From the NCBI GenBank assembly GCA_946902985.2, contig OX336389.2, positions 130,049,572 through 130,113,571 of the forward strand: a stretch of 64,000 bases of DNA, in the 5' to 3' direction. The notes under the pieces are model-generated. The model made no database searches and was not told the DNA's origin. It was given only the letters and a program-made list of their open reading frames with translations. Origin of the DNA: Meconema thalassinum (taxonomy: Eukaryota > Arthropoda > Insecta > Orthoptera > Tettigoniidae). Position numbers and translations under genes: made by a program. Below, one piece after another: positions 23,341-35,871 of the stretch. Within the stretch, counting starts at the first letter, position 1, and each line of letters opens with the position of its first letter.

Positions 23341-26300
23341 TGTACTCGTTCGTCCTGGGGATGCGATGACCCATCTGCTATTACATCGCATTCCTGGATT
23401 TCCAGGACAGAGCGGAGTTAAATGAACACCTAGTCAAATAAGGAATGTGTCGGAAATTCAGTTGAAATATCTCAAAATCAGAGGGTAACACGAGATAAAG
23501 TATCTCCAGGGTCGTTACGGGTTTAAATTTAATTTAAAAAATACAAATATCAATGGGCGCCATCAACTGAATCCCTAGCAAACCACATCCTTCCTGGTTA
23601 AGCCTTAATTAAGACAAGGAAAGAAAAGGAAAATCACATCATCATCAGATCACAACTAAGATAAAAACAAATTTCTTCAACTTTGATAGTCAGACAGACA
23701 TATTAAACACTCATCCTACCTAAGAGCATGGTCGAATGCCAACGTTAAATTGTCATTGTCCTGAAAATCGAACCATCTCCATTCTACTCAAAGTGTATTT
23801 AATCCACATAAAATAGGAAAAATTTCTAAAGTTCTCTTGGGTTCTCAGGATCACCGTAGCACTATGTCTTTGCGTCACTGACATTCGTGATAACTGAGAC
23901 CTAATTTCTCTTTAAATTAACATCATGAATGTGGATGTAAAAAATATTATTAATCTGTCTAAACACACATATTATAATCACATATTTTAAATATCACATA
24001 ATTTATGGCTTGCATGGCATTATTCAAATGCTGAATATGTTAGTAAAATGCTCCTAAACATCGAATAATTAATTTTCACTATTTACACTGTCATTAATCA
24101 TTGCTTATTTGTGAATCACAGAAAATCCACTATTCATTGGTTATAATAATCATCATCATCAAAATTAATTGTTTAATTCATCAACACAAGTTGCAATTCT
24201 TCAAATCATTTCTCAATTAAATTTATTTAAATCCATTTAAATTTATTAATCATCAGCTTCTTTAATTAATTATCACTTTCCAATTCAGTTCTTCATCATC
24301 TATTCAATCATCTATTAATTTATTTAAGTCAGCTTATTTATTCAATCTTTAATTCACCCATTTATTTAATTCATTGATCTATTCCAAAATTTATTTTATC
24401 AATTTATTTAAATTTTATTCATCTGGTTATTTAGATTTTTATTATTTCATCTAGTCATTCTGATTTTTATTTCATTAGGTCAGATCATTAATATGTTTAA
24501 ATTTCAGATTATTATTTCATTAATTATTATTATCAGAAAATCTTGTATTATCAACATTATTTATTTGTTTAATTTCCTAACAAATTGTTTAAGATGGTTT
24601 ATAGAACGTTGTCTTACAGTTTTATCACTTCCAAGTTATATCTCGTATTTAATTATCATGCCAAAAAATATTATTGCCTTCACAAATTCACGTTGGATCT
24701 CACTATCCACAACTACATTATATATTTTCACTTTATCAAATATCACATTTGAATACCACAATTATTCCACAAAACTCCATAAATATTCAGCGCATAGCAT
24801 GAATCTCAAAAATAATGCTAGACTGGGTTCGACAACCTCATGTCTGCTTCAAAATACATTAGCAATATTGCAACTTCCACTTGGCAACTTCCACAAAATG
24901 CCTATCACAAACTTTACTTAATCACGTTGCATGATCTACAAAAATACATAACTGGCTTCAAATTATCAACGCACACAATCTCCAATAACTGTAATTAATC
25001 TGATCACATCTAGACACTTCTCAAACAATTAGGAAGAATATTACCTCAGTAATCGTAATCAAATTTAAGATCTGCTTTCAAATAGCATAAATTCTCTTAA
25101 AATTCTCATAATTCACTTCACAGAAAAACACCAATGTGCTATAATCTCTCACATCAAAATATGCAATACTGATCTGCCTTAAAATAAATCTGGCAATTAA
25201 TGATTCATCTTATAAGATTCAATTACTTTAAATCCTTCTCAAAGGTATCAAATTCAATCATAAAAATTATCAAAAGCATCAGCTGTATCAGCTGTTAAAT
25301 TGAAAGTACTCTCAAATGAGTATAGCAACAAATATTGGATTGGCAAACAAGAATTACAAAATGTAGCCCTGCTGACATGTATTTTTAATTTATTTAACAA
25401 AATTCGACTGATATGTGACTGGTAGATCCTTGTTTGATCCTCTTACAATCTCAAGAAACTCGGATGATAAAAATGAGTCCCTCAATGGCAAGTAAGATGA
25501 GTAACCACCACACGATCGTATAAATACGAAAGGCCTTGCCCCGTCGTTTAACATGATAATGCCACTAAAGGATGGGTAAAGATGTGTACCACCACGCAAT
25601 CGTATAAATACGAAAGGCCCCATCTCGTCGTCTCATGAGTGAATGTACCAGATTGGAATCAACAAGTCTCTAGTTGTCATATAAAAGCGATATTCATTCA
25701 CTTGAGTGAATAACATCTTAATATCTCCAAACAATCCAATGGAAAAAATCCCTACTGATGAATAATACACACTCGCTAGTATGCAATGAACTGACGAAGT
25801 AATTTAAATAATCCAATTGCAGATCACGAGTTCGAAATACTCGTCACAAAAAAATAACTATCCAAGAAAAACCATCCTTACTGGAAAATGTCTAAATCTG
25901 CTTAATAAAGCCAACCAATGGTGAGAATTTCGTATAATGGTGCCTGCCATATCATATGGTAACGCCATATTCTAGCAATACTTGGAGCAAATAATGTTTA
26001 AGCCATGTCTCAATAATTGTAGAACTCCCACTAGAAAATATATACATGTATGCCCAGTGTTCATGAAAAAGTCATATTAGAAAGTCATAACTCTTACAGT
26101 ACCTTTCCATATCAGCTGTTATTATATTTCAAAGATCGTCGATTATTTGTGTGTAATAAATTTCTCGAAAGATCGACGTGAATATCGTTTCACCCACGCA
26201 ATAACGATCGCCTTCATATCCCAAGTGAATCAGCTGTTAGACCTCCTCTTCTTCAGGAATCGAATCCATCGCTCCGTGGTGCCATCGCGTCTCTGTCTTC

Positions 26301-27651
26301 GTTTACTCCGACATGATGAACTGCATGTTATCCATAATGGATACTGTCCAAATCCTGACGTAAAAGTTCATAAAAGCAGCGTACCCCATATTCCTCTTCT
26401 ATGTTACGCCACTGTCTCATACAATGTTCGGTTTGCTTGTTAAAAGTTCAATCTCCACAGCGGTTAAGTCTCACTTGTAGAAAATAAATTTTATTTATGA
26501 GAGTGTATAAGTTTTTGAAACACCCTGTAGCTGTGTTCGTACTCGGTATTTTGTGATAATTCATGAAAAAGAATTCTATTAATGCACGTGCCAATGTTCA
26601 TAAGTGCATATAATTGTAACAGATCATTTGCTTAAAAGCGTTAATGTTGTTTGGACCCCATGGTCGCTCTACATATTCCGTTATGAAATGCATAGTCGTA
26701 ATGTAAATTGAATATCGAAGTTCATAATTGCAGTATATTGTAATTATCTGTCTGCACAATTCTATTACTGAATACAAGTTCCAACTCAATGTTGTAACTG
26801 AATGTTGAAATGAAGTTCAGCTTCTTTAATGTTGCCTGCGTATAAAAGTCGGAACTAGCCCGCTCTGATCTACTGCATTGTTCCAGAATGAACTATGCTT
26901 AAAGCCGGCCTCGCCATGCCGCTTTGCTATACTGGTCTGCGTTATAAAATGCAGCTCAAAATAAAGTTCTCAAACTCGTATTACAATGCTGTTCTGAACT
27001 CCGGCTTTTCTCCTCCGTACACGGCCCACATAGCTTGCATCGGAACCGGTCTTCTCGCCGTCTGCCCTGCGTTGCTCGCCTTGTCCCAATGACCTATTTC
27101 CTGCTCTCTACTGGGTTAAGTAATACTGTGGCCTTCGCTTTACGTAACAAATGCTGTTCACCGCTCGACTTCACCGTACGCTCTGCGCATGTGTACCACT
27201 TCAGCTCGCTGGCTGAACTCGACTGACTTCTCTAAACTGCATTGACCAGCTCCTACCTGGCGCGGTCACGTGACTCTCTCCCACTATCTACGGTCGTGCG
27301 TCACAAAAATAATCTCGACCACCTTCATCTCGGCTATTAAGTTATACAATAACTTAAGGGATTATCTGTCTTTCTTCAAGTTATTATCATATATAATGCT
27401 TGTTATCACTTCTCTTCTGAGATGATTAAATACTATGTTCCATTACGATCTTAATAAAACTATAATATTCCTCCCATAATTCCATCTACTTGACTGGCAG
27501 TGCCTTCTTGATCCTTGGCCTTTTACGTCATTTCCTAATATTCTCCTCTCGACTCGATGTGAGCGCTATCTTTACAATTTTCCCCATAAATCTCAACTAC
27601 GGCTCAATGTCAGCTGGCGTAGCCGATAGCCTCAACTAGGTATCGGGTACA
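23341..27651 (-). repeat. 3' LTR (left copy), ~4,311 bp
   Basis: Terminal 5-mers are TGTAC and GTACA. Most of it is very AT-rich; about 26875-27300 is much richer in G+C. A TATAAAAG box lies on the plus strand at 26841, antisense to gag. A diverged 84-bp tandem duplication (atcgtataaatacgaaaggc) starts at 25504 and 25588. Open frames of 60-142 codons occur in both LTRs at the same places, but their variation shows no protein constraint and they match nothing known. Confidence 0.93.
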
Positions 27652-27685
27652 TCTCTCCCGTACATCTCCTTTTTTTATCAGGCTT
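27652..27685 (-). promoter_or_regulatory. Candidate polypurine tract next to the 3' LTR
   Basis: Read on the minus strand, the bases just before the LTR start TGTACCC are AAAAAAAGGAGA, a short break, then GGGAGAGA ending exactly at the boundary. A purine run in this place primes plus-strand DNA synthesis in LTR elements. Placement supports the minus orientation inferred from gag. Confidence 0.6.
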
Positions 27686-27902
27686 GAGAAAAAAATACAC
27701 TCTCAGGCATTCTATACACAACATATGTACACGATAGCTCTATAATCCTCTTATTCAGCATAATGATATTTTCTAATGCTAGCTGCGTTAAAAGTCCCCA
27801 CAACTTCATTAGTATCCATTCCCTCGATGTACTATATCTCCTTAAATTAGATCCTCTTCTTTGACTTGCTATCTCTCAACAATGATGATTGATTTCCAAT
27901 GA

Positions 27903-30521
27903 TTAGTATTCTGCTTCTGCATTACTTTGTCGTTTATTTCTTCCTTCTGCACTCGTGCTTGCTCGATTGATATCTCTAGCTATCTCTTCGGGTGGTGCAC
28001 TAGGCTGTCTACTTTCTTGCCTTGATCTTCCATATTCTCGATTGTCTTGTCTTTCATTTGGATCATTTCTTCTGTTATCCTGCCTATCGTTCTGATTAGA
28101 TTGCTGACCTTGGTTCCAGTTGTATCGACTTCGATATCTATTATTGTACCTATTCCTATTCTGGTATCTGGAATTCTGATCATAGTTCCTGTATCTACTG
28201 TTTCTTGCGTCCTGATCGTATGGCCTCTCGTATGGTCCTCGATATCGATCATTCCCGCGAACGTTGTGAATATTACCTCTATTCCCTTCGTTCCTTCTGT
28301 TTCCCCAGGAATCTCTTCTATCAGTCTGTGCTGCGTTATCGACAACTACCGCATTCACCTCTTGCGTGTTTCGATTCTCGTTCCGTGCAGTTCTGGGTGT
28401 GATTTGAGCGCTTGTGTAGTCTAATCGGCGTAATATATCGTCATAGTGCTCAAGTGTGTTCGCTCCCGATGCTATGAGTGATCGTTGTACCTCAATTGGC
28501 AACTGTCTTGCTATAGCTTGCAAAAGCTCTTCTTCTGGCAATGGAGGAATCAAAAACTGCAACTTAGCCAATTGCGAAGTAAAGTAATTAGCATAATGCG
28601 TTGGATGTGACGTAGAGTAACGCTTCGAATACATTTCTGCTATTACGTTCAGCTGATCCTCTGCACTCCAAAATCTCCTTAAGAATGTTATGGCAAATTG
28701 TTCCATATTCGCAAAATTGCTCCTGAATGCGCGAAACCAAGTTAACGCTGGCCCATCTAAGGCGCGTTCGACTATCCTTAGTTCCCTTTCCTTGGCTACT
28801 CTATGTTCCGCCATGTAATCGCGAATATCCCTCAGAAATTCGACTGGTGTGACTCCTGTGTTTCCTGAAAACTTCCTTGGCTTATCATCCAGATTTCTGA
28901 TGATGGTCACTGGACCTGAGTATCGTTCACTCGTACCAAACGTACTCCTATTCGAATTCGGATTATCTTGAGGGGTTGAACTAGCCCTTTCGAATGTTAC
29001 ATTCTGTTGCGTTTGACGGTCTTCTCCCACGCTAACCTCTTGACTGTTCATACTGCGGTCTATCGGTGCCTGATTCATCGATACCTCCCCCGTTGTAACA
29101 TTTTGACTTGTGAAACTATCCATTATGGATCCTATTTTAGTCATCATATCTTCTGTTCGTTTTTCTACCGTTTTGACCTGAGTCATCAAATCATCTAACG
29201 ACGTAACATTCTGCGTTCTGTTACTCTCTTCTAAATCGTTCTTTAATTTGTCTATCTTGTCTTCGCATGTAGTCTTTACTGACGCGACTTGTTCCTTTAA
29301 CTGATCAACATCTGTCCTAAACTGAGTTGAATCTATCTTCATCGCTTCTTTATTCTCAGTAAATCTCGCTTCCAAGTTCGCCATACCTGCGATTAACTTC
29401 TCATCCAACCCTGCACGTTTTCCTTTTGCTTCGGCATCAACCTCACTATACCGTTCTTCCACTAATGCATCGACTCTATTTTTGAATAAAGCTAAGTTTT
29501 CATTAACCTTCTGCTCTATATCATCATCAATTTTCCTAATGTCTATCTGCAATTGGTTTTCTATGGATTTTAAGTTAGAATTAACCTCTCCTAAGACTTC
29601 CTCTTTAACGGTCCCAATTACTGACTTTAAACCTTTGATTTCGTTACCTAGATTCATTTCTAGACCTTTGATTTTAGATTCGAAAGATACTTCGGTAGAC
29701 CACTCTTGTATTTTGCCTACATCTGCCACTAAACCATCAATGTCGAATCTCAACTTCGATACATCTGATTTAATGTCTTTCTGAATAGACATAACATCTG
29801 TTCTTAAATTAAGAATGTTTTCTTCTTCTCTAATTTCTAAATCAATAATATTCTTCCTTAACATTTGCACGTTTTCCTCTCCTTTCATTTCTACTGCTTT
29901 TATATCTAATTGTAAAGCCTTAAAGATTTCATCATTCTTTAATGTTAATCTATTCTCCAAACTAGTTAAATTGTTTTTCAACTCTGTGTTATTTTCTTCC
30001 CTACGAGCTTGTAATCTAGTTTCTAATAATTTAAAACTATCCTTCAAGTTAGCTTCATTAGCTTTCAAATTGCTTTCAGTACTGGTCTGTAACCTAGTCT
30101 CAAATGATTTCAATTCATCTTTACTATTTGACTGTAATCTATCTTCCAATAATTTCAATTCATCTTTACTATTTGACTGTAACCTAGTCTCTAATGACTT
30201 TAAATTTTCTTCATTACTAGTCTGTAATAATTTCAATTCATCCCTACTACTGGATTGTAATCTGGTCCCTAATGACTTTAAATTATCTTTCAGATTATCT
30301 TCATTACTAGCCTGTAATTATCTCAAATTCTCTTCATTACTAATCTGTAATAATTGCACATTTTCTTTACATCTAGCTTCTAACCTAGCTTCTGAATCAT
30401 TTATCTGCTCTTTAACTTCTGTTTCCATTTTAGAAATAGTTACTGCAATACTAGACATGCCATTCTGTAACTCTCCTAACACCTTAGCTAAATCTTCCGG
30501 TAACATAATTATATTTTTCAA
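27903..30521 (-). pseudogene. Gag-like polyprotein with one premature stop
   Basis: One frame spans about 871 residues. It begins with a 67-codon part (ATG at 30519-30521), hits a TAA at 30318-30320 where sister repeats have a Leu codon, and reopens for a 777-residue part from the ATG at 30236. Residues 1 to ~390 of the 777 are charged coiled coil, the first part built of ~15-residue repeats (SNSKDELK-LETRLQ type). Residues ~450-605 look like the retrotransposon capsid domain (ALDGPALTWF..F, FLRRF, then a helical Q/L-rich stretch). The tail (~640-750) is packed with Arg, Asn, Gln and Tyr and would bind RNA; no CCHC zinc knuckle is present. Possible reinitiation could still give the long part. 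Function: particle assembly in the cytoplasm. Confidence 0.85.
30050..30400 (-). repeat. 45-bp coding minisatellite in the gag N-terminus
   Basis: About seven diverged 45-bp units (plus strand ttactatttgactgtaatct and variants such as ttactagtctgtaataattt) encode the repeated 15-residue coiled-coil segments. The premature stop of gag lies in one of them. Confidence 0.75.
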
Positions 30522-30814
30522 TGAACGTTTTATTCAGAGACGTTAGACAACAACACATCACAATGTATCAATTCCTGCATTCACTTGGGTATAAGAAAAA
30601 TGACTTATATCTAAACATGATATAATACTAATATGATTAACATGATCACTGGAATGGGCATACAAGTATATTGTCTGACTAAGTTTAATAAATTTCATAA
30701 CACCATTAAATGAACTTGAGATCAATCTCTCCGGAATCCAAATCTGATGTGATTCCATAGAATAAACAAAATCGAATCCCCACGGATGGGTAAAGCCAAT
30801 TCTCCCTCTCTCTC

Positions 30815-33800
30815 TGTACCCGTTCGTCCTGGGGATGCGATGACCCAGCTGCTATTACATCGCATTCCTGGATTTCCAGGACAGAGCGGAGTTAAATGAA
30901 CACCTAGTCAAATAAGGAATGTGTCGGAAATTCAGTTGAAATATCTCAAAAGCAGAGGGTAACACGAGATAAAGTATCTCCAGGGTCGTTACGGGTTTAA
31001 ATTTAATTTAAAAAAATACAAATATCAATGGGCGCCATCAACTGAATCCCTAGAAAACCACATCCTTCCTGGTTAAGCCTTAATTAAGACAAGGAAAGAA
31101 AAGGAAAATCACATCATCATCAGATCACAACTAAGATAAAAACAAATTTCTTCAACTTTGATAGTCAGACAGACATATTAAACACCCATCCTACCTAAGA
31201 GCATGGTCGAATGCCAACGTTAAATTGTCATTGTCCAGAAAATCGAACCATCTCCATTCTACTCAAAGTGTATTTAATCCACATAAAATAGGAAAAATTT
31301 CTAAAGTTCTCTTGGGTTCTCAGGATCACCGTAGCACTATGTCTTTGCGTCACTGATCATTCGTGATAACTGAGACCTAATTTCTCTTTAAATTAACATC
31401 ATGAATGTGCATGTAAAAAATATTATTAATCTGTCTAAACACACATATTATAATCACATATTTTAAATATCACATAATTTATGGCTTGCATGGCATTATT
31501 CAAATGCTGAATATGTTAGTAAAATGCTCCTAAACATCGAATAATTAATTTACACTATTTACACTGTCATTAATCATTGCTTATTTGTGAATCACAGAAA
31601 ATCCACTATTCATTGGTTATAATAATCATCATCATCAAAATTAATTGTTTAATTCATCAACACAAGTTGCAATTCTTCAAATCATTTCTCAATTAAATTT
31701 ATTTAAATCCATTTAAATTTATTAATCATCAGCTTCTTTAATTAATTATCACCTTCCAATTCAGTTATTCATCATCTATTCAATCATCTATTAATTTATT
31801 TAAGTCAGCTTATTTATTCAATCTTTAATTCACCCATTTATTTAATTCATTGATCTATTCCAAAATTTAATTTATCAATTTATTTAAATTTTATTCATCT
31901 GGTTATTTAGATTTTTATTATTTCATCTAGTCATTCTGATTTTTATTTCATTAGGTCAGATCATTAATATGTTTAAATTTCAGATTATTATTTCATTAAT
32001 TATTATTATCAGAAAATCTTGTATTATCAACATTATTTATTTGTTTAATTTCCTAACAAATTGTTTAAGATGGTTTATAGAACGTTGTCTTACAGTTTTA
32101 TCACTTCCAAGTTATATCTCGTATTTAATTATCATGCCAAAAAATATTATTGCCTTCACAAATTCACGTTGGATCTCACTATCCACAACTACATTATATA
32201 TTTTCACTTTATCAAATATCGCATTTGAATACCACAATTATTCCACAAAACTCCATAAATATTCAGCGCATAGCATGAATCTCAAAAATAATGCTAGACT
32301 GGGTTCGACAACCTTATGTCTGCTTCAAAATACATTAGCAATATTGCAACTTCCACTTGGCAACTTCCACAAAATGCCTATCACAAACTTCACTTAATCA
32401 CGTTGCATGATCTACAAAAATACATAACTGGCTTCAAATTATCAACGCACACAATCTCCAATAACTGTAATTAATCTGATCACATCTAGACAACTTCTCA
32501 AACAATTAGGAAAAATATTACCTCAGTAATCGTAATCAAATTTAAGATCTGCTTTCAAATAGCATAAATTCTCTTAAAATTCTCATAATTCACTTCACAG
32601 AAAAACACCAATGTGCTATAATCTCTCACATCAAAATATGCAATACTGATCTGCCTTAAAATAAATCTGACCATTAATGATTCATCTTATAAGATTCAAT
32701 TACTTTAAATCCTTCTCAAAGGTATCAAATTCAATCATAAAAATTATCAAAAGCATCAGCTGTATCAGCTGTTAAATTGAAATTACTCTCACATGAGTAT
32801 AGCAACAAATATTGGATTGGCAAACAAGAATTACAAAATGTAACCCTGCTGACATGTATTTTTAATTTATTTAACAAAATTCGACTGATATGTGACTGGT
32901 AGTTCCTTGTTTGATCCTCTTACAATCTCAAGTACACTCGGATGATAAAAATGAGTCCCTCAATGGCAAGTAAGATGAGTAACCACCACACGATCGTATA
33001 AATACGAAAGGCCTTGCCCCGTCGATTAACATGATAATGCCCTGAACGATGGGTAAAGATGTGTACCACCACGCAATCGTACAAATACGAAAGGCCCCAT
33101 CTCGTCGTCTCATGAGTGAATGTACCAGATTGGAATCAACAAGTCTCTAGTTGTCATATAAAAGCGATATTCATTCACTTGAGTGAATACCATCTTAATA
33201 TCTCCAAACAATCCAATGGAAAAAATCCCTACTGATGAATAATACACACTCGCTAGTATGCAATGAACTGACGAAGTAATTTAAATAATCCAATTGCAGA
33301 TCACGAGTTCGAAATACTCGTCACAAAAAAATAACTATCCAAGAAAAACTATCCTTACTGGAAAATGTCTAAAATCTGCTTAATAAAGCCAACCAATGGT
33401 GAGAATTTCGTATAATGGTGCCTGCCATATCTTATGGTAACGCCATATTCTAGCAATACTCGGAGCAAATAATGTTTAAACCATGTCTCAATAATTGTAG
33501 AACTCCCACTAGAAAATATATACATGTATGCCCAGTGTTCATGAAAAAGTCATATTAGAAAGTCATAACTCTTACAGTACCTTTTCATATCAGCTGTTAT
33601 TATATTTCAAAGATCGTCGATTATTTGTGTGTAATAAATTTCTCGAAAGATCGACGTGTATATCGTTTCACCCACGCAATAACGATCGCCTTCATATCCC
33701 AAGTGAATCAGCTGTTAGACCTCCTCTTCTTCAGGAATCGAATCCATCGCTCCGTGGTGCCATCGCGTCTCTGTCTTCGTTTACTCCGACATGATGAACT

Positions 33801-35129
33801 GCATGTTATCCATAATGGATACTGTCCAAATCCTGACGTAAAAGTTCATAAAAGCAGCGTACCCCATATTCCTCTTCTATGTTACGCCACTGTCTCATAC
33901 AATGTTCGGTTTGCTTGTTAAAAGTTCAATCTCCACAGCGGTTAAGTCTCACTTGTAGAAAATAAATTTTATTTATGAGAATGTATAAGTTTTTGAAACA
34001 TCCTGTAGCTGTGTTCGTACTCGGTATTTTGTGATAATTCATGAAAAAGAATTCTATTAATGCACGTGCCAATGTTCATAAGTGCATATAATTGTAACAG
34101 TTCATTTGCTTAAAAGCGTTAATGTTGTTTGGACCCCATGGTCGCTCTACATATTCCGTTATGAAATGCATAGTCGTAATGTAAATTGAATATCTAAGTT
34201 CATAATTGCAGTATATTGTAATTATCTGCCTGCACAATTCTATTACTGAATACAAGTCCCAACTCAATGTTGTAATTGAATGTTGAAATGAAGTTCAGCT
34301 TCTTTAATGTTGCCTGCGTATAAAAGTCGGAACTAGCCCGCTCTGATCTACTGCATTGTTCCAGAATGAACTATGCTTAAAGCCGGCCTCGCCATGCCGC
34401 TTTGCTATACTGGTCTGCGTTATAAAATGCAGCTCAAAATAAAGTTCTCAAACTCGTATTACAATGCTGTTCTGAACTCCGGCTTTTCTCCTCCGTACAC
34501 GGCCCACATAGCTTGCATCGGAACCGGTCTTCTCGCCGTCTGCCCTGCGTTGCTCGCCTTGTCCCAATGACCTATTTCCTGCTCTCTGCTGGGTTAAGTA
34601 ATACTGTGGCCTTCGCTTTACGTAACAAATGCTGTTCACCGCTCGACTTCACCGTACGCTCTGCGCATGTGTACCACTTCAGCTCGCTGGCTGAACTCGA
34701 CTGACTTCTCTAAACTGCATTGACCAGCTCCTACCTGGCGCGGTCACGTGACTCTCTCCCACTATCTACGGTCGTGCGTCACAAAAATAATCTCGACCAC
34801 CTTCATCTCGGCTATTAAGTTATACAATAACTTAAGGGATTATCTGTCTTTCTTCAAGTTATTATCATATATAATGCTTGTTATCTCTTCTCTTCTGAGA
34901 TGATTAAATACTATGTTCCATTACGATCTTAATAAAACTTTAATATTCCTCCCATAATTCCATCTACTTGACTGGCAGTGCCTTCTTGATCCTTGGCCTT
35001 TTACGTCATTTCCTAATATTCTCCTCTCGACTCGATGTGAGCGCTATCTTTACAATTTTTCCCATAAATCTCAACTACGGCTCAATGTCAGCTGGCGTAG
35101 CCGATAGCCTCAACTAGGTATCGGGTACA
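30815..35129 (-). repeat. 5' LTR (right copy), ~4,315 bp
   Basis: Co-linear with 23341-27651 with scattered substitutions and one-base indels. Because gag lies on the minus strand, this is the upstream LTR and would contain the promoter. The matching TATAAAAG is at 34319 and the 83-bp tandem duplication at 32982/33065. Immediately inside the LTR (minus strand from 30814) is a GA-rich run; I could not match a primer-binding site to a tRNA with confidence. Confidence 0.93.
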
Positions 35130-35175
35130 GTACATCGTACTCCTCATCCAGATAACCTTTACCTATTAAAATGCC

Positions 35176-35871
35176 CTATCCCCCCCTTTTTTTAACTAGC
35201 TTGGCTGTATCGATGAGATGTGTCTTGTTTCCGAAAGGGTGTGTTTTTAGTAGTGTGAAGAGGGGTTTGCTCTCCATGAAAGTGTGTTCGTTTAGATTGT
35301 TGGGGTTATTTCTTTTGGCTAGGTGTATCACGATTGCTTCCTTTATGTCAAGAGCTCTGCCTTTCGTTTCGTGGTGAATTATTTTTAGGTCCGTTTCAAT
35401 CTTAGTGAAACTGTGCCCCGCGTCACACATGTGTTCGCATACGGCTGAATGTGTTCCATACTTTATCGCGTTCCTATGTTCATTGTAACGTGTATCATCC
35501 CGTCTTCCACTCTACCCGATGTAATTAGCTTGACAACCAGTGTTTTGGCACGTAATAGATTATATCCCTGACTTTGAATACGGGTCTTGTTTATTTAGAT
35601 TACTATTTTGTAGGTGCCTACCGGTTGTGTTGTTCGTTGTGAATGCCATTTTTACGCCTTGCCTTTTGAATAGATTAGTGATTTTATATGTGTTTGCATT
35701 CACATAGTTAAAGCGCGCGAATTTTTTCTCATTAATGTCCGGTTTTGGAATCGTTTTATCTTTATTTTTATGTTTGGCTACAATTTGGTCTATTTTGCTT
35801 GTCGGGAAATTGTTTTCCTGAAAAGCACCAAACTTTTGTTTTGAATGAAATATTGTATTAAAAGTCCTCAC
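35176..35871 (-). pseudogene. Penelope-like element C-terminal part: linker plus GIY-YIG nuclease, two stops
   Basis: A single minus-strand frame runs from 35871 to 35176. It opens with the RT-to-nuclease linker (FKRQGVKMAFTTNNT, ending DPYSKSGI), then the GIY motif, in which the Tyr codon has become TAA, a Cys-containing stretch, and YIG followed by a second stop. Next come TRYNEHRNAIKYGTHSAVCEHM and a C-terminal KGRALDIKEAIVIH helix with the conserved Glu. RT is missing (5' truncation). It lies directly against the right end of the LTR element. Its sequence differs clearly from the 10503 copy, so it is another Penelope-like family. Confidence 0.85.

Larger units (their letters stand above)
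23341..35129 (-). mobile_element. Gag-only LTR retrotransposon with giant (4.3-kb) LTRs
   Basis: Two direct repeats of about 4.3 kb (23341-27651 and 30815-35129), each beginning TG and ending CA, enclose a 3.16-kb interior. The 4-mer gtac flanks the whole at 23337-23340 and 35130-35133. The interior holds one minus-strand gag-like gene and leaves only about 250 bp between its stop and the 3' LTR, so there is no room for protease, RT, RNase H or integrase. This is the layout of TR-GAG elements: they make their own gag but need pol enzymes in trans. LTR-to-LTR differences are about 1-1.5% by eye, so insertion is fairly recent. The family is probably Ty3/gypsy-like from the gag; the LTR length is exceptional. 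Confidence 0.92.

Noticed and set aside
24493..24921. 142-codon frame conserved in both LTRs (also 31969-32397)
   Set aside because: Conserved only because the LTRs are ~99% identical. AT-rich composition gives Ile/Leu-rich peptides; no family recognised. It is also antisense to gag.
26147..27226. Other small LTR frames (98, 65 and 63 codons)
   Set aside because: Same reason: present in both LTRs through identity, no domain, and differences not biased to silent sites.
29815..30546. 243-codon plus-strand frame opposite gag
   Set aside because: Antisense shadow of the coiled-coil repeats (Ser/Leu/Phe/Asn-rich), no independent support.
30790..30814. Primer-binding site just inside the 5' LTR
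   Set aside because: A TGG lies ~14 bases in on the minus strand, but I could not match the following bases to a tRNA 3' end with confidence.
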